Assembly: GCA_964397655.1 (NCBI GenBank)
Contig: CAYNKA010000017.1
Span: 1 to 64,000, forward strand
Direction: 5' to 3'
DNA: 64,000 nucleotides
Origin: CAYNKA01 sp964397655
GTDB taxonomy: Bacteria > Spirochaetota > Spirochaetia > DTKZ01
A model generated the notes under the pieces. That model had not been told where the DNA came from. It did not search any database and was given only the letters and a program-made list of their open reading frames with translations. This document shows positions 44,924 to 53,188 of the stretch, piece by piece. Each line of letters begins with the position of its first letter. Position 1 is the first letter of the stretch. The translations under genes were made by a program, and so were the position numbers.

Positions 44924-45265
44924 TCATCCGATGGCGGTGGAACCCTTCTCGCCGGTCCTGATCCTGATGCACTCCTCCAAGGGCAGGATGAAGATCTTCC
45001 CGTCGCCGATGTCCCCGGAGCGGGCGGAAAGGATGATGGCTTCGACCGTCGGTTGGACGAAGGAATCGTTCACGGCTATCTCCAGACGCACCTTCTTGAG
45101 CAGGTTCACCTCTTCGTCCGCCCCGCGATAGGATTCGTGATAGCCTTTCTGCTGCCCGCAGCCGAGGGCGTTCGTGACGGACATCTTGTAGATTTCCCTC
45201 TTGTAGAGCTCCTGTTTCACGTCGTTCAGCTTATGGGGCTGAATATAAGCTATGATCAATTTCAC
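44924..45265 (-). CDS. glnK: Nitrogen regulatory PII protein
   Basis: 113 aa trimeric signal protein that binds ATP/ADP and 2-oxoglutarate and plugs AmtB. Family landmarks: GDIGDGKIFILPLEECIRIRTGE and the T-loop start GCGQQKGYHESYRGADEE. Position 51, the tyrosine uridylylated in enteric PII, is Glu here (Tyr46 is kept), so classical GlnD uridylylation at Tyr51 is not possible. Follows amtB by 19 nt in the same operon. Confidence 0.92.
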   Translation of the reverse strand: MKLIIAYIQPHKLNDVKQELYKREIYKMSVTNALGCGQQKGYHESYRGADEEVNLLKKVRLEIAVNDSFVQPTVEAIILSARSGDIGDGKIFILPLEECIRIRTGEKGSTAIG

Positions 45266-45284
45266 GATGTTCCTCCTCGTCGCG

Positions 45285-46610
45285 CTATACGTTCGTAAAG
45301 ATCTGGAATCCGCTGTAGGCTTCCATGCCGTGCTCGCCGATGTCGAGCCCCATGAGTTCCTCTTCCCTCTTCACCCTTACGCCCATGAGCAGCTTGATGA
45401 CGTACCAGCCGATGAACGCGACCGCGAAGACGAAAGCCCCGACGGAAACGACACCCAGGAGCTGGACGCCGAGCTGTCCGAAACCGCCTCCCATGAAAAG
45501 GCCGTTCGACAGGGAATCGGAATCGGTTCCGATGGCGGCCGAAACCGCCTTGTCGGCGAAGAGGCCCACGGCCAGCGTCCCGAAGACGCCGTTCGCGAGA
45601 TGAACGGAAAGCGCGCCGACCGGATCGTCGATCCGGAGCTTGTCGAAGAAGGTGACGGCGAGAACTACCAGAATCCCCGCGACGAGTCCGATCACGAGCG
45701 AGGCGGGAACGGAGACGAAGGCGCAGGGAGCCGTGATCGCCACGAGACCGGCGAGACATCCGTTCAGGATCATCGAAAGGTCGGGTTTGCCGAGAACGAT
45801 CCAAGCGGTGAGGGTGGCCGAGAGAGTAGCGGCGGCGGCCGCCGTGTTCGTGGTGAGGGCGATGTGCGCGATGGCCCCGGGATTGGCAGCCATGGTCGAA
45901 CCCGGATTGAATCCGAACCACCCGAACCAGAGAACGAAGACGCCCAGGGTGGCGATCGTCATGTTGTGCCCGTACATCGGTTTCACCGAGCCGTCGGACT
46001 TGTATTTCCCTATCCGAGGACCGAGAACGAGGATTCCGGCCAAGGCGGCCCACCCGCCGATCGAGTGAACGACCGTAGAACCGGCGAAGTCGAACATGCC
46101 CATCGAGCCGAGCCAGCCTCCTCCCCAGATCCAGTGTCCCGCAACGGGATAGATGAACATCGCCATCAGGAACGAGAACACGATGAATGAAAGGAATTTG
46201 ATCCTCTCAGCCACCGCTCCCGATACGATGGTAGCGGCGGTGCCGCAGAACACGAGCTGGAAGAAGAACTTGGCGGCGAGAGGGACTCCGGTCCAGTTCA
46301 GCGCCGAATACGCGCCCTTGTAGGCTTCTCCGGTCGCTGGGCTGTTGTCCGCGCCGGTCATCGCGAAAAGCCCTTCCAGGCCCACGAAGGGAGTTCCGTT
46401 TCCGAACATCAGGCCGAAACCGATGGAATAGAACGCGAGCGAAGACACGGCGAAAACGATGAAGTTCTTCGCCAGGATGTTCACCGTGTTCTTGGCACGG
46501 CAAAGGCCCGATTCCACCATCGCGAAGCCGAGATTCATGAAAAATACGAGAAAGCCGGTGAACAGAACCCAGAGGGTGTCGAGTGCGATTTTCAACGCCT
46601 GTTCGTCCAT
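45285..46610 (-). CDS. amtB: Ammonium transporter
   Basis: 441 aa, 11 predicted membrane helices. Amt signatures: FLVFFMNLGFAMVESGLCRAKN at the N-terminus (no cleavable signal), DFAGSTVVHSIGGWAAL and LGVFVLWFGWFGFNPGS. Conducts ammonium into the cytoplasm. Two ATGs lie close together; I use 46610 (MDEQ) because GGAGG lies 9 nt before it, while it abuts the other. Driven by a sigma-54 promoter (46668-46684) and followed by glnK, the normal nitrogen-limitation arrangement. Confidence 0.93.
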   Translation of the reverse strand: MDEQALKIALDTLWVLFTGFLVFFMNLGFAMVESGLCRAKNTVNILAKNFIVFAVSSLAFYSIGFGLMFGNGTPFVGLEGLFAMTGADNSPATGEAYKGAYSALNWTGVPLAAKFFFQLVFCGTAATIVSGAVAERIKFLSFIVFSFLMAMFIYPVAGHWIWGGGWLGSMGMFDFAGSTVVHSIGGWAALAGILVLGPRIGKYKSDGSVKPMYGHNMTIATLGVFVLWFGWFGFNPGSTMAANPGAIAHIALTTNTAAAAATLSATLTAWIVLGKPDLSMILNGCLAGLVAITAPCAFVSVPASLVIGLVAGILVVLAVTFFDKLRIDDPVGALSVHLANGVFGTLAVGLFADKAVSAAIGTDSDSLSNGLFMGGGFGQLGVQLLGVVSVGAFVFAVAFIGWYVIKLLMGVRVKREEELMGLDIGEHGMEAYSGFQIFTNV

Positions 46611-46667
46611 GATAACCATCCTCCAATTGTGATAAACCGCAATGTTGTCCGCGGTATGCCCGTATAA

Positions 46668-46684
46668 TGCAAGATCCATGCCAA
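46668..46684 (-). promoter_or_regulatory. Sigma-54 (RpoN) promoter of amtB-glnK
   Basis: Minus-strand TTGGCATGGATCTTGCA matches the -24/-12 consensus YTGGCAYGRNNNTTGCW at every defined position. The predicted transcript start is near 46657, giving a leader of about 47 nt that includes the GGAGG site. Confidence 0.85.
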
Positions 46685-46871
46685 AATATGCCATTTTTGT
46701 TCGAAAGGATTATTTCATCGACGGAAAAGAAATATTCGATTCCTTCAGCTACATATTTTTCTTTAATCAAATATTTAAATACGTTTTTGTCATATTTTTC
46801 TTATTTGGATACATTATTGTAGCAATAAAAAGATTCGAGGAGGACATCCATTCTACCATGACGAAGATATG

Positions 46872-46902
46872 AAAAAAAAAGCCCCGCCGGAAAAGGCGGG
46901 GC
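46872..46902 (-). terminator. Rho-independent terminator after gnd
   Basis: 8-bp GC stem (46881-46888 with 46895-46902), loop GGAAAA, followed on the minus strand by nine Ts (complement of 46872-46880). Ends the HAD-LarA-gnd operon. Confidence 0.92.
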
Positions 46903-46943
46903 CGTGAATGTTTCACGCCGCGGCGGGCCGAAGGGGAGGCGGC

Positions 46944-48401
46944 TTAAACCGTATAGGTGCTCGCTGAGACGTTGCCGCCCGTGCCGGTCCAGTTCGTGTG
47001 GAAGAACTTGCCCCGAGGCTTGTCCGTGCGCTCGTAGGTGTGGGCGCCGAAGTAGTCGCGCTGGGCCTGGAGCAGGTTCGCCGGAAGCCTCTCGCTCCGG
47101 TAGCCGTCGTAGAACGAGAGGGCCGTCGAGAGCGCGGGAACCGGGACGCCGTTCATCGCCGCTGCCGCCACGACTCTTCTCCAGGAGGGTTCGCACTTCT
47201 TGACGACCTTGCGGAAGTAATCGTCGAGGAGGAGGTTCTTGAGCTTCTTGTTCCGGTCGAAGGCCTCCTTGATCTTGCCGAGGAAGGCGCTCCGGATGAT
47301 GCAGCCGCCCCGCCAGACGAGGGCGATCCCGCCGTAGTTGAGGTTCCAGCCGTATTCCTTGGCGGCGTCCCGCATGAGCATGTAGCCCTGGGCATAGGAG
47401 ACGATCTTGGACGCGAGCAGGGCCCGCCTTATGTCCTCGATGAAGGCTTTCTGATCGCCGTCGAACTTCGGCTTCGGCCCCTTGATGACCTTCGAGGCCT
47501 CGACGCGCTCTTCCTTCAGCGCCGAGAGGCAACGGGAATACACTGCTTCGCCGATGAGGGTGATCGGAATTCCCATGTCGACGGAGCTGATGACGGTCCA
47601 TTTTCCGGTGCCTTTCTGGCCCGCGGTGTCCAGGATCTTGTCCACGAGGGGTTTCTTGTCCTTGTCCTTCACCGCGAGAATGTCCCGAGTGATCTCGATG
47701 AGATAGCTGTCGAGTTCGCCCTTGTTCCATTTCGCGAAAACCTCGTGCATGGCCGGGGCCTTCATCTTGAGGAGGGTTCCCATGAGATGGTAGGCCTCGC
47801 AGATGAGCTGCATGTCGCCGTACTCGATCCCGTTGTGCACCATCTTCACATAGTGGCCTGCGCCGTCTTCGCCGATCCAATCACAGCAGGGTTCGCCCGC
47901 GGGGGTCTTGGCGCAGATCGCCTGGAAGATCTTCTTCACGAGAGGCCATGCCTTCGGGTTGCCGCCGGGCATCATGGACGGGCCGTTCCTGGCCCCTTCC
48001 TCTCCGCCGGAAACTCCGGTGCCGACGTAGAGGAGGCCTTTCCCGTCGAGGTACTTCGTGCGCCTGATGGTGTCCGGGAAGTGCGAATTCCCGCCGTCGA
48101 TGATGAGGTCGCCCTTCTCGAGGTGGGGGATCAGCAGTTCGATGAACTCGTCGACCGCCTCTCCGGCCTTCACCATGAGCATGATCTTTCTGGGCCGCTC
48201 CAGGAGGCCGATGAACTCCTCGAGGCTCTTGGCGCCCAGAATGGTCTGCCGCCCCTTCGCGGCGTCCGCCAGGAATTCGTCGACCTTGGATACGGTGCGG
48301 TTGAAAACCGCGACGGTGAATCCCTTGTCGTTCATGTTGAGGACCAGATTCTGGCCCATGACCGCGAGGCCGATTAATCCGATATCCGCTTTCTTCGCCA
48401 T
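46944..48401 (-). CDS. gnd: 6-Phosphogluconate dehydrogenase (decarboxylating)
   Basis: 485 aa, the long homodimeric form. Converts 6-phosphogluconate to ribulose 5-phosphate, CO2 and NAD(P)H. N-terminal Rossmann GLAVMGQNL and FNRT (the Arg favours NADP). Substrate-binding KMVHNGIEYGDMQL with the catalytic Lys, and a C-terminal tail SERLPANLLQAQRDYFGAH. Start at 48401 with GAGGAG upstream. It is the last gene of an operon with a LarA-type epimerase and an HAD phosphatase, an unusual setting suggesting a gluconate/mannonate route rather than the housekeeping pentose pathway (inference). Confidence 0.92.
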   Translation of the reverse strand: MAKKADIGLIGLAVMGQNLVLNMNDKGFTVAVFNRTVSKVDEFLADAAKGRQTILGAKSLEEFIGLLERPRKIMLMVKAGEAVDEFIELLIPHLEKGDLIIDGGNSHFPDTIRRTKYLDGKGLLYVGTGVSGGEEGARNGPSMMPGGNPKAWPLVKKIFQAICAKTPAGEPCCDWIGEDGAGHYVKMVHNGIEYGDMQLICEAYHLMGTLLKMKAPAMHEVFAKWNKGELDSYLIEITRDILAVKDKDKKPLVDKILDTAGQKGTGKWTVISSVDMGIPITLIGEAVYSRCLSALKEERVEASKVIKGPKPKFDGDQKAFIEDIRRALLASKIVSYAQGYMLMRDAAKEYGWNLNYGGIALVWRGGCIIRSAFLGKIKEAFDRNKKLKNLLLDDYFRKVVKKCEPSWRRVVAAAAMNGVPVPALSTALSFYDGYRSERLPANLLQAQRDYFGAHTYERTDKPRGKFFHTNWTGTGGNVSASTYTV

Positions 48402-48453
48402 GTCGTAGTCTCCTCGTTCGTTTGGTTTCATGCCGGTAAGAGGCATGCAGGTA

Positions 48454-49734
48454 TTATCCGTTCTCCCGGAATTTCTTCTTCCAGGCCCAAAGCCCGACCG
48501 CCGGATTGGAGATGTAGAAGATCCTCTCCCCTCCCGGCAGGGCGTTGTAGCCGTCTTTCAGAATTTTCGGATCGTACTTCCCGAGCATGGAGCCGAGGTC
48601 TCCGTACCTGAATCCGACTCCTTCGATCTCGGCCTTGGAGAGGTGCCCCGGACAATAGGTGATGGAGAAGCGTCCCTCGGAGGAACCGTGGATCAGATGC
48701 GCCGCCGCGGAAAGGTTTTCCTCGAGATCCCGGTTCTTCCTCACGCCCTCGAGCGTCGCGGGAGTCCCCATGTATCCGTATTTTCGGATGAGGCCGTCGA
48801 TGGTCCTGTCCTCCCCGAATTCCTTGAGGCCGGGCGCGAGCACGACGAGCTCGCCGCCGTCCGCGATAGCCATCCTCGTCCGGTATACGCTCTTGTTGCC
48901 GAGCCAGGTACTCCTGAATTCGGAGGGATCGAGATAGACCACCACCTTGTCGAGCGGCTCGTCGAGCTGGGTGATGTTCACCTCGGCTGCGAGATCGGCC
49001 GCCTTGAGGTAGCATTCCTCGTCGTCGCCGACGAAGAGGCCCCGGAGCGCGAGGCTGCCGTCGTCCCTCCGGCTCAGCACGGTGAGGACGTACACGATCG
49101 GAAGTCCCCTCGCGAAGTTGCGCGAGGCGTAGTTCATGACGTCGCGGACGGGCGTACTCTTCCGCCCCATGATCCTTTCCATGCCGTAGACCGCGCCCAG
49201 GAAGTGGCTCTTGTTTATCCCCTCCTGGCCGCCCGTACCCACGAACACGTTCTTGTTGTGGTTCGCCATGCCGATGACCTCGTGCGGGACGACCTGCCCC
49301 GGAGATACGATGAGGTCGTGGCCTCCTTCAACGAGAAGGGAATTCACCTGGGCCGGCCAGTCGTAGGAGACCGCTCCGCCCGAGACCTTTTCGACGTATT
49401 CGGCCGGCACCGTACCCAGGGTGACGAGATCCTTCCTCCAGTTGTGCACGCGAAAGAGTCCCTTCGGCGTATCGCCGAACATGCGGGAGATTTCGGCTTC
49501 CGTGAGCGGGACGTGGGTACCCAGGGCGGGAAGGATGTCCGTTAGCCTGCCGCCGTAGTACCGCCAAAGGAAGTTGGTGATCTCCCCTGCCCGGGAATGG
49601 TGCCGGGTTATGTCCGGCGGGATCGCGAGAACCTTCTTCCGCGGTCCTATCCGATCGAAGGCCTCGGTGAGGGCCTTTTCCAAGTCCTGTCCGGAGATAT
49701 CGTCGGAGGCGGAGCCCCGCGCGTGGTACAGCAT
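48454..49734 (-). CDS. LarA-family nickel-dependent 2-hydroxyacid racemase/epimerase
   Basis: 426 aa, DUF2088/LarA superfamily. LarA enzymes use a nickel-pincer nucleotide bound to a lysine. Visible hallmarks: PDITRHHSRAG, GTHVPLTEAEI (His of the active site), PHEVIGMANHNKN with a candidate cofactor lysine, and GGQEGINKSHFLG with a further His. The superfamily includes a D-gluconate 2-epimerase besides lactate and malate racemases. Lying between a HAD phosphatase and gnd and opposite hexuronate genes, a sugar-acid C2 epimerase (mannonate/gluconate) is more likely than lactate racemase. The ATG overlaps the upstream stop (TGATG). No larB, larC or larE is in the window. Confidence 0.78.
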   Translation of the reverse strand: MLYHARGSASDDISGQDLEKALTEAFDRIGPRKKVLAIPPDITRHHSRAGEITNFLWRYYGGRLTDILPALGTHVPLTEAEISRMFGDTPKGLFRVHNWRKDLVTLGTVPAEYVEKVSGGAVSYDWPAQVNSLLVEGGHDLIVSPGQVVPHEVIGMANHNKNVFVGTGGQEGINKSHFLGAVYGMERIMGRKSTPVRDVMNYASRNFARGLPIVYVLTVLSRRDDGSLALRGLFVGDDEECYLKAADLAAEVNITQLDEPLDKVVVYLDPSEFRSTWLGNKSVYRTRMAIADGGELVVLAPGLKEFGEDRTIDGLIRKYGYMGTPATLEGVRKNRDLEENLSAAAHLIHGSSEGRFSITYCPGHLSKAEIEGVGFRYGDLGSMLGKYDPKILKDGYNALPGGERIFYISNPAVGLWAWKKKFRENG

Positions 49735-50621
49735 CACTTAACCTGCCAGGCCGGCTTCTCGGGCAGATACTTCTGGAATTCGTCGAGGAGCGATTTCTGA
49801 TAGGCGCCTTCGTAGGTCATCGAGAAGAATTTGTCCAGGGCCTCCTCGAGGAACCGCTTCCAGGACTCGTCCTCCTTTCCGGGGATGACCGGATAGAAGA
49901 GCGCGTTCACGGACTGGGCCGCCTTGAAGTCGCCGGGGGCGTCGCCGATCATGAGGATCTTGTTCGCGGGATACTTTCCCTCGGCAGCGAGCTTGAGATG
50001 GTCCGACTTGGTGCCGATTTCCTGGCCCGCGATGTATTTGACGAGCTTGTCTATCTCGAGTTCCGCCCACTCCCGGACCAAGGCCTCCGTCGGAGTCTGG
50101 GAGACGACGATCACGTCTGCCTTCCTTATCATCTTGTCCAGGCTTTCGCGGAAATAGGGGAACGGAGGAACGGAGCGAACGATCCTCTCCACCGCTTCGT
50201 TCACGTCCAGCGACCATTTGTAGACCTTTTTCAGCTCCTCGTCGCCGGTTTTCTCGATTTCCGCCTTGAGTGCGGGGTTCCCGAGCTTGGATTCCCGCTT
50301 GGTCCACTCCTCGAGCTTGGAGAGCTTCACGATCTTCACCCCGCGCTTCACGACCTCCGGCCGATCGCGGAGGAGATCCAGGGCCTTGAGCACCGCATGG
50401 AAGCGGTTGCACCCTCTGCTCTGGGAGTAGAGGTTCACGAAGTCCCACGCCTCCCGGCCGTACTTGGCGACGGCTTGGAGGTCGAAATTGTTGATGAAGG
50501 CGGGACAGAAGCATTCCTTGTGCTTCACTTCCATGGAATCGAAGACGCATCCGTCAGAATCGATTCCGATGAAAAACTCTTTTTCCACTTTGAGGTTTTT
50601 CAGGTCTTGGGGTGAACTCAT
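49734..50621 (-). CDS. HAD-superfamily hydrolase
   Basis: 295 aa. Motif I FIGIDSDGCVFDS has the two Asp residues of a phosphatase but a Gly/Cys after them. Motif II is VIVVSQTP, and motif III/IV follow as Lys-containing GTKSDH and MIGDAPGDFKAA. A long helical cap (about 60-150) contains an LYSQSRGCNRF stretch. It probably dephosphorylates a sugar phosphate or acid phosphate. First gene of the operon with LarA-like and gnd, to which it is translationally coupled. AAAGGA site before the ATG. Confidence 0.75.
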   Translation of the reverse strand: MSSPQDLKNLKVEKEFFIGIDSDGCVFDSMEVKHKECFCPAFINNFDLQAVAKYGREAWDFVNLYSQSRGCNRFHAVLKALDLLRDRPEVVKRGVKIVKLSKLEEWTKRESKLGNPALKAEIEKTGDEELKKVYKWSLDVNEAVERIVRSVPPFPYFRESLDKMIRKADVIVVSQTPTEALVREWAELEIDKLVKYIAGQEIGTKSDHLKLAAEGKYPANKILMIGDAPGDFKAAQSVNALFYPVIPGKEDESWKRFLEEALDKFFSMTYEGAYQKSLLDEFQKYLPEKPAWQVK

Positions 50622-50664
50622 GGCTTTGATTCCTTTCGAAATTTGATGGTTTTCCTAAGAATTT

Positions 50665-50693
50665 CTTGTACCATGAAACGACCCGTCCGTCAA
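50665..50693 (-). promoter_or_regulatory. Promoter of the HAD-LarA-gnd operon
   Basis: Minus strand TTGACG (50688-50693), 17-nt spacer, TACAAG (50665-50670), 43 nt before the ATG at 50621. Confidence 0.5.
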
Positions 50694-50724
50694 GGAAAGA
50701 AGTCGCGCGGACCGGGCGAGCCTC

Positions 50725-50753
50725 TTCAACCTCGACGATAAACATAGTATATT
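50725..50753 (+). promoter_or_regulatory. Promoter toward the DUF2161 gene
   Basis: TTCAAC (50725-50730), 17-nt spacer, TATATT (50748-50753), 38 nt before the ATG at 50792. Back-to-back with the HAD promoter. Confidence 0.45.
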
Positions 50754-50791
50754 TGAGAAAAGTGCCGCCGCTCGGGAGGTTAGTCGCCGCC

Positions 50792-51487
50792 ATGTCCAGA
50801 CCCATGCTTGAAACCGACCTTTACCCGCCCATCGAGTCATTCCTCAAGAAAAACGGCTACACCGTCCACGCGGAGGTCCTGCTGTCCGACATTTCCGCCG
50901 TGAAGGGAGGCGAGCTTCTCGTCGTGGAAATGAAAACGAGGTTCAACATCGAAGTTCTCCTCCAGGCCGTCAGGCGGCAGGAGGCAGCCGACTTCGTCTA
51001 TATCGCGGTTCCGGTTCCCGCCTCGAGGAAATTCCCCTCACGATGGACGGACGTCAGGCGGATCTGCCGGAGACTCGGCATCGGCATCCTGCTGGTACGG
51101 TTCCCCGCATCCGGCCATCCGGTCGTGGAATCCGCTCTCGATGCCGACCCGGACGCCCCGTGCAGGAAAAGCCGGAAACTCAAGGCCTCGATGCTGAAGG
51201 AAATCAGCGAGCGCGGGCACAATTTCAACGCCGGCGGATCGACGAGAAAGGCCCTCATGACGGCGTATCGGATGCAGGCGCTCAAGGTAGCCGTTATTCT
51301 CTCCAAGGCCGAGGACCTCTCGCCGCGGGAAATCCGCGAACGAGGCGCCGGGGAAAAAACCGGCGCCATCCTCCTGAAGAATTACTACAACTGGTTTTCG
51401 CGCACGGGTAAGGGCCGCTACGCCATTTCCGACGAGGGACGCAAGGCCATTGACATCTACCGCGAGATCGCCAGAGACTTCGATTGA
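50792..51487 (+). CDS. DUF2161-type protein with a PD-(D/E)XK nuclease-like core
   Basis: 231 aa. N-terminal half has the nuclease-like pattern: an early Glu, LLSDISAVKGGELLVVEMKTRF with Asp and the E-x-K motif. The C-terminal half is basic and contains a winged-helix-like segment (SPREIRERGAGEKTGAILL). Resembles DUF2161; no activity is known to me. The ATG at 50792 has GGGAGG 11 nt upstream. Placed between divergent hexuronate operons, but its relation to them is unclear. Confidence 0.72.
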   Translation: MSRPMLETDLYPPIESFLKKNGYTVHAEVLLSDISAVKGGELLVVEMKTRFNIEVLLQAVRRQEAADFVYIAVPVPASRKFPSRWTDVRRICRRLGIGILLVRFPASGHPVVESALDADPDAPCRKSRKLKASMLKEISERGHNFNAGGSTRKALMTAYRMQALKVAVILSKAEDLSPREIRERGAGEKTGAILLKNYYNWFSRTGKGRYAISDEGRKAIDIYREIARDFD

Positions 51488-51511
51488 CACCCCCTTCGCT
51501 TTCGATATATT
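51484..51511 (+). promoter_or_regulatory. Promoter of the DeoR-SDR-uxaC-uxaE operon
   Basis: TTGACA (51484-51489), 16-nt spacer, TATATT (51506-51511), overlapping the stop of the DUF2161 gene. The leader to the DeoR start is about 53 nt. Confidence 0.65.
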
Positions 51512-51570
51512 CTCGAAAAAGAAAGAGATCGTAAGCACCGATTCCATGTTTGAGAGGGTTGATCCGTTTG

Positions 51571-52323
51571 ATGCTCCTCAGCCGACAAGAGGAAATTCTG
51601 AAGATTCTGTCGAACCGCGGCAAGCTCAGCGTCCAGGAATTCACCGCCCGGCTCGGCGTTTCGGAGGTAACCGTAAGAAAGGATCTCTCCATCCTCGAGG
51701 AAATGGGATTCCTCGTACGAACGCGGGGCGGCGCAACCCTCGCGGCGGACAAGAATCTCATAAGACCCTACACGGTCCGAAGGAAGGAGCATCTCGACGC
51801 GAAGAAGGCCATTGCCCGAAAAGCCAGGGAGTTCATCCGCGAGGGAGACACGATCTACCTCGACTCGGGAAGCACGGCCGTCTCCCTGGCCTCCCTTCTC
51901 AGGGACATGAGCCTCAGAGTGGTCACCAATTCCGTGGACATCGTACTCGCCCTCGCGGATTCTCCGGGAGTAGCGGCCTATTGCATCGGAGGGAGCTACC
52001 GCAAGGACGCGGGATCCTTCATCGGCCCCATCGCCCTCGAATCGCTGAAGAATTTCCAGATCGATACCTGTTTCATGGGCGCGACGGGTTTTTCCTCGGA
52101 GGGCCTTTTCAGCTCGCAGAACATCCTCGAATCCGAGGTGAAGAAACAGGCCATGCGGGTCTCGCGGCGGAGGATCATGCTGGTAGACGGCTCGAAGTAC
52201 GGAATCGCCGCCTTCTCCGTCTTCGCGAGACCGGAGGACGTCAACGTTCTCATTACGGATGCGGCATTCAAAGACGCCGAAACATTCAGGGCCCTCGGAA
52301 TCGAGGTCCTCTTCGGCGATTGA
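51571..52323 (+). CDS. DeoR/GlpR-family regulator of the hexuronate operon
   Basis: 250 aa. N-terminal helix-turn-helix (RQEEILKILSNRGKLSVQ then ARLGVSEVTVRKDLSIL, wing LVRTRGGA) and a C-terminal sugar-phosphate sensor domain with GDTIYLDSGSTA and VVTNSVDI. These repressors usually respond to a phosphorylated sugar or sugar acid. First gene of the operon with SDR, uxaC and uxaE. The ATG at 51571 has GAGGG 10 nt upstream; a TTG 7 codons earlier is possible. Confidence 0.88.
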   Translation: MLLSRQEEILKILSNRGKLSVQEFTARLGVSEVTVRKDLSILEEMGFLVRTRGGATLAADKNLIRPYTVRRKEHLDAKKAIARKAREFIREGDTIYLDSGSTAVSLASLLRDMSLRVVTNSVDIVLALADSPGVAAYCIGGSYRKDAGSFIGPIALESLKNFQIDTCFMGATGFSSEGLFSSQNILESEVKKQAMRVSRRRIMLVDGSKYGIAAFSVFARPEDVNVLITDAAFKDAETFRALGIEVLFGD

Positions 52324-52350
52324 TTTTCAACCACAACATCGGGAGGTATC

Positions 52351-53172
52351 ATGAGTTACGTAGAGAACATGTTCAATCTTGAGGGCAAGAACGTCGTGAT
52401 CACCGGCGGCGCCGGCGTGATCGCCGGCACCATGGCGGAATGTCTCGTGAAGGCAGGCGCGAAGGTCTGCCTCTGGGGCCGCGGGACCCATCACCCCGTG
52501 AGCGAGGCCGTGAAGAAGATCGCCGACGCGACGGGCAAGCCCGACAGGGTCTTCGGGGTCACCGTGGACACGGGCGTGGAAGCCGACGTGAAGAAGGCCG
52601 TCGCCGAGACCGAGAAGGTCATGGGAGCGCCGAACGCCCTCATCAATGCGGCGGGCGGAAACAAGGGCAAGGCCCCCTTCGTCGACATCGACATCGACCT
52701 TTTCAACGAGATCTACCAGATGAACCTCCTCGCGGGCCTCGTCATCCCGACGAAGGTGATCTGCACTTACTGGATCGAGAAGAAGATCAAGGGGGCCGTC
52801 GTCAACCTCACGTCCATGGCCTCCTACATCCCCCTTTCCGGCACCTGGGCCTACGGCGCGGCGAAGTCGGCGACGCTCAACCTCACCATGGCGACGGCCA
52901 AGGAATTCGCCCCCTACGGGATCAGGGTGAACGCGGTCGCGCCAGGGTTCTTCGTCGGGCACCAGAACAAGGCCCTCCTCATCAAGGACGAGGCAAAGGG
53001 CGAACTCACCGAACGCGGCAAGGCGGTCATCGCGCATACCCCCTTCGGCAGATTCGGCAAGCACGACGAACTCGCGGGAGCGACGATCTTCCTCCTGAGC
53101 GACGCGGCTTCCGGCTTCGTGACCGGCGTGTCGCTCCCCGTGGACGGCGGCTACCTCGTCCACAACATCTGA
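52351..53172 (+). CDS. Short-chain dehydrogenase, probable fructuronate reductase/mannonate oxidoreductase
   Basis: 273 aa SDR. Cofactor motif TGGAGVIAG (18-26), NAAGG (99-103), catalytic Ser155, Tyr168 and Lys172 (YGAAK). In genomes with UxaE, SDRs of this type replace the long-chain UxuB and reduce D-fructuronate to D-mannonate with NAD(P)H. Assignment is by context: regulator upstream, uxaC and uxaE downstream. GGGAGG ribosome-binding site. Confidence 0.75.
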   Translation: MSYVENMFNLEGKNVVITGGAGVIAGTMAECLVKAGAKVCLWGRGTHHPVSEAVKKIADATGKPDRVFGVTVDTGVEADVKKAVAETEKVMGAPNALINAAGGNKGKAPFVDIDIDLFNEIYQMNLLAGLVIPTKVICTYWIEKKIKGAVVNLTSMASYIPLSGTWAYGAAKSATLNLTMATAKEFAPYGIRVNAVAPGFFVGHQNKALLIKDEAKGELTERGKAVIAHTPFGRFGKHDELAGATIFLLSDAASGFVTGVSLPVDGGYLVHNI

Positions 53173-53188
53173 TTCGAAGGAGACGACC

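Larger units (their letters stand above)
46611..46943. other. AT-rich intergenic region upstream of amtB
   Basis: 333 nt without a gene between the amtB start and the gnd stop. It holds the sigma-54 promoter (46668-46684) and the gnd terminator (46872-46902). The stretch 46685-46870 is far richer in A and T than the rest of the window, as expected for a bendable enhancer/IHF region behind a sigma-54 promoter; I see no clear NtrC-type palindrome in it. Confidence 0.6.

Noticed and set aside
46642..46872. 76-codon plus-strand open frame in the AT-rich region upstream of amtB
   Set aside because: It runs over the sigma-54 promoter of amtB and into the gnd terminator, has no ribosome-binding site, and its Phe/Ile/Lys-rich composition reflects AT-rich DNA rather than coding sequence.
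48454..49734. Lactate racemase as the function of the LarA homologue
   Set aside because: No lactate dehydrogenase, lactate permease or larBCE neighbours; the context is sugar-acid metabolism and the superfamily has several other substrates.
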